From Epiperipatus broadwayi (Eukaryota > Onychophora > Udeonychophora > Euonychophora > Peripatidae), in assembly GCA_028023455.1 (NCBI GenBank), contig JAQFVV010012988.1, positions 60,001 to 124,000 of the forward strand: 64,000 bases of DNA. Direction: 5' to 3'. Positions 61,493-64,000 of this stretch are shown piece after piece. Every line of letters begins with the position of its first letter. Position 1 is the stretch's first letter. The translations under genes were made by a program, and so were the position numbers. Under the pieces are notes generated by a model. It was not told the DNA's origin. It made no database searches and worked only from the letters and a program-made list of their open reading frames with translations.

Positions 61493-61629
61493 ACTCCACA
61501 ATTTTGTAAACTGTGAATCAATTGCTTATGGTGAATAGTGACAAAAGCCTTAACCTAAAAAAATTAAAACTACATATTTTTTATCAATAATAATAAGCCA
61601 AATCAATTAAAATTAGCCTCTCTATTAAA

Positions 61630-62050
61630 ATGCATGAGCTAATCTCTAAAGAAAATGAAGGTATGTTCGATATATTTAATTTGCTTAAGAATGAATTAGA
61701 TATGAAGGATTTTGATAAAGAACATATAACTAATATACATAGAGTAAAAAAATAAATTTACAGAAAGAGATCTTATCTTAAAAGTTGAATTTAAAGATGT
61801 TGGTTACACTAAAAAATGGCTAAATAAAAAAAAGATTATTTTAAAAAATAAAGACATTTTAATGACTTGATTACACAAGATAGAGAAGATTTTAACAAAA
61901 ATAAATAAAAAATTATTATGGAAAACTAAAAATGTATCAAAGCAAAAAATTATAAATATATATGGATTAAAAAGACAAATTTTTGCAAAAAAATCGATGG
62001 AGAGAAAAAAAGGTATATAGAGAATGAAAATGACATTAATATTTTGTGAT
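61630..62050 (+). pseudogene. LINE-E ORF1 remnant
   Basis: FDIFNLLKNELDMKDFDKEH, ITNIHRVKK, then in a shifted frame KFTERDLILKVEFKDVGYTK, WLNKKKIILKNKDILMT, then LHKIEKILTKINKKLLW. The pattern (I--IHR-GK...RP--VEF-D...K-----K-LK---I-I--DL) resembles the nucleic-acid-binding ORF1 of LINEs that also encode an APE-type endonuclease. A stop and frameshift make it inactive. It sits immediately upstream of the ORF2 endonuclease, as expected. Confidence 0.6.
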
Positions 62051-62159
62051 TTCTATTTTAAATATTTTGAATATATACTAATACAAAGTGGGTAAGCTTG
62101 TAATATTGAAAGGAATTAAAAACATTTATGTAAAGAATTTTAATGTATTGGAAGATTGA

Positions 62160-62936
62160 AAAGTAGGTATTAAAGAATTTAGTATTGAAAAAAATATTTG
62201 TAATATACTTCATGTTAACCATAGAAGTATAAGAAAAAATTGGGAAGAATTACATCAACTTGATTGATTTTCTAATGTTAATAGAGACAAATATAATAAA
62301 TGAAGTTAATCTTTATAATATTAAAAATTATAAAAAATGTACATATTGTAGAAAGCATAGAAAAGGTGAAGGTATATTAATTTTTATTAGAGAAAATATT
62401 TTTGTTGAAAAATTCGAAGTCAATTGTAATAGCTTTATTGTAACAACTTTGAAATATTTCAAATAACTTGAATTAAATAGCAAGAAAGTAGACCACCAGA
62501 TAATGATAATAAAATGTTTATATATAATTAAAATTATAGTTAAAATGTTTTAGACTAACTAACAATGAAATAATACTAATAGATGATATGAACATTAATT
62601 TATGTAAAAATTCTAAAACTGTTGATTATATAAATGCATTATCTACTTATGGGGTACTTTGTCATGTTAAAACATTCACAAGAGAAGAAATTATAATGAA
62701 TAATATAGTTTCTTTTGTATTGATCAAATTAATTGAAGCCAAATGAAAAATAATATTTTAACTGCTGTTATTAAAAAAAAAACATTATTAATCATTACTT
62801 TACATTTATATCTATTCCAAACAAAACTAGTAGAAAATAAATTAATATTATATAACAATAAACTAGTTAGCAAATTTTTACAAGAAACCGATTGGAATGA
62901 AGTCAAAAAAATCAATGGCATTAATACTATGTATGA
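62160..62936 (+). pseudogene. LINE-E ORF2 endonuclease domain
   Basis: ILHVNHRSIRKNWEEL (matching LHLNIRSI--N--EL, EN start), then DFLMLIETNIINEVNLYNIK and GEGILIFIREN (62260-62466; the catalytic Glu of the L-ET motif is present), then LIDDMNINL (matching GD-N), VDYINALSTYGVL and TREEII (matching TR). Last comes WNEVKKINGINTMYD. The canonical Asp-His pair at the end is not readable. Several stops and shifts. The frame is interrupted by the hAT-type element at 62937 and resumes at 63307. Confidence 0.75.
62929..62936. repeat. 8-bp target-site duplication, left (hAT-type MITE)
   Basis: ATGTATGA, repeated at 63307-63314. Eight base pairs is the standard duplication size for hAT transposons. Confidence 0.9.
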
Positions 62937-63306
62937 CAGTGGTTCCCAACCTTTTTGCACTTAAGAGCACATTCTATAATACTCGCCAGGTGGCGGGCAC
63001 CATTTATTTTTTTAATGTAAATTTATAGTTGGATATTGTTAATAATACACATAATGTACAAAAAAATATTTATTTCAAAAATAAAATTTTAACATATAAT
63101 TGACATTTATATTTTTACGCTGTAAAAGTATATAGTATGCCCTACAATTTGATTACAATATAATACAATAATTTATAAAAAAAAATTAAAATTACATTTA
63201 TTTGTATCAGATAAATAATTTTTTATAGTGTTCGAATAGCGGTGGGCACACGTAAAATGGTCTGCGGGTGCCATGGTGCCCGTGGGCATAGGGTTGGGGA
63301 CCCCTG
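62937..63306. mobile_element. 370-bp hAT-type MITE
   Basis: Ends CAGTGGTTCCCAACC and GGTTGGGGACCCCTG form a 15-bp terminal inverted repeat with two mismatches, of the CAGGGGTCCCCAACC form common in hAT elements. Exact 8-bp ATGTATGA duplications flank it. The subterminal regions are GC-richer (GCCAGGTGGCGGGCACC; GGTGGGCACACGTAAAATGG) and partly complementary, while the centre is AT-rich. No transposase frame. Short ORFs across it are chance. Confidence 0.9.
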
Positions 63307-64000
63307 ATGTATGAGAAGTTTGTAAAAAATTTCAGATGTATATAATAAGTCACAAGAAATCATTGAGATTAAAAAAATAATAAAAAGTTTCATATTAATT
63401 GAATAAAAAAAAATATTGAAATTTATAAAAGAAAAAAAAAACATTTTATGGAAAAAAATGTAAAAAAAAAAACTAAACAACTTATGATTTATTTCTTAAA
63501 TATAAGACATTAAGAAATAAAGTTAATTCTATGATAAGGACAGAGAAAAGATTGTTTTATAATAATTTTTTAAATGAAAATAGAGATGACAAAAAAAAAA
63601 CCTGGAGATAATAAATGAAATATTATTAAGGAAATTAAGTTTTATAAATGATATAGATTTAAAAACATAATTGAGTTTTCTTTTAGAAAATACTTTTAAT
63701 AACATATTTGTAGAAAGAATTAACAAACTAAAACAAATTGATCATGAAAGTAATATTTTGAAAACATATAATAGTCAATCTAATTCAATATTTATACCAA
63801 ATTTAAATGAAGAATTGTATGAAATAATAAAAAAATGTAGAGATAATATAAGCCTAGGTATAGATACAATCTGAATAATAGACATAAAAAATAATATTGA
63901 CATTATATCAGATGTTATAATTTTTATGACTAACAAAATAATAGAAAATGGTGTATTTCCTCCATTATTAAAAACATCTATAATAAGATAAGTTTATAAA
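63307..64000 (+). pseudogene. LINE-E ORF2: linker and start of RT, runs off window
   Basis: After the hAT-type element the frame continues YEKFVKNFR, KSQEIIEIKKIIKSF. The frame 63671-63874 follows with LLENTFNNIFVERINKL, SIFIPNLNEELYEIIKKCRD and ISLGIDTI (matching the EI---I--LK-N-S-GIDGI start of the RT domain). Then NKIIENGVFPPLLKTSIIR and VYK match N-S---G-FP--LK-A-V-PV-K. Stop codons interrupt. The next expected motif (A, KAFD) is found on the other strand at about 61550. Confidence 0.75.

Larger units (their letters stand above)
60966..61620 (-). pseudogene. LINE-E reverse transcriptase segment (minus strand)
   Basis: Skipping an 88-bp insertion (61392-61479), the minus strand reads KAFVTIHHKQLIHSL, NCGVRGKL, NYLKDRYVVAKI, YGAPQDSIF-TLLFLIFINDM and YQYADDTIIM (61109-61399 holds the last parts). 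These are motif A to C of a LINE RT: KAFDT--H--L, GIRG, YL-DR-Q-V-I, GVPQGSILGPLLFLIYIND and YADDT. The catalytic YADD is intact, but KAFD is KAFV, and frameshifts precede motif A. The segment ends at the AT run where the LTR element sits and continues at 55729. Confidence 0.85.

Overview
This is gene-poor, very AT-rich eukaryotic DNA, most likely from an invertebrate animal. The signs are a metazoan mix of mobile elements (Penelope-like element, several non-LTR retrotransposons, LTR retrotransposon, hAT-type MITE, tRNA-derived SINEs), long A/T and ATAT runs, and no bacterial-style gene packing. I found no convincing host gene, exon or functional tRNA/rRNA gene; nearly all coding signal is mobile-element protein, mostly decayed. 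The phylum cannot be settled from the sequence. Labels R1-R3 and LINE-A to LINE-E are mine.

Layout. 2.4-5.6 kb: array of 407-bp units, about 3.4 copies in one direction and 4.2 in the other, bounded by AT runs. 5.8 and 7.7 kb: two copies of a tRNA-derived SINE, the first with a clean 16-bp target duplication. 8.3-9.2 kb: two R1 repeats, the second split by an 8.2-kb insertion (9236-17443) and resuming at 17444. Inside that insertion are a 66-bp tandem repeat, an uninterrupted ATT array of about 223 bp, and a large palindrome of two 5'-truncated Penelope-like elements head to head, one with an intact reading frame (RT motif C plus GIY-YIG endonuclease). 17.7-22.5 kb: LINE-A and LINE-B remnants and R1. 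22.9-27.1 kb: a 4.25-kb element with TGT...ACA ends in an AT run, with a CCAAT/TATA promoter on the minus strand. 27-42 kb: mostly featureless DNA with small hairpin elements, R2, R1 and a decayed LINE-C. 42-46 kb: R3 repeats interrupted by a possible LTR-type sequence and an 895-bp TIR element. 48.9-50.0 kb: a foldback element holding an R1 insertion with a 14-bp target duplication. 50.8 kb: a hammerhead-like motif. 51.5-52.3 kb: TCTA/TAGA minisatellites. 52.7-55.3 kb: LINE-D and LINE-B remnants around a foldback.

55.4-64 kb is a nest. LINE-E (ORF1, endonuclease, RT) appears to have a 5' inversion at about 61.6 kb. Its minus-strand part is cut by a young LTR retrotransposon (two almost identical 2.25-kb LTRs around only 723 bp) and by an 88-bp R2 insertion, and its plus-strand part by a 370-bp hAT-type MITE with an 8-bp duplication.

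The recurring themes are insertion into AT dinucleotide runs, very frequent inverted duplication, and clear nesting that gives relative insertion ages.
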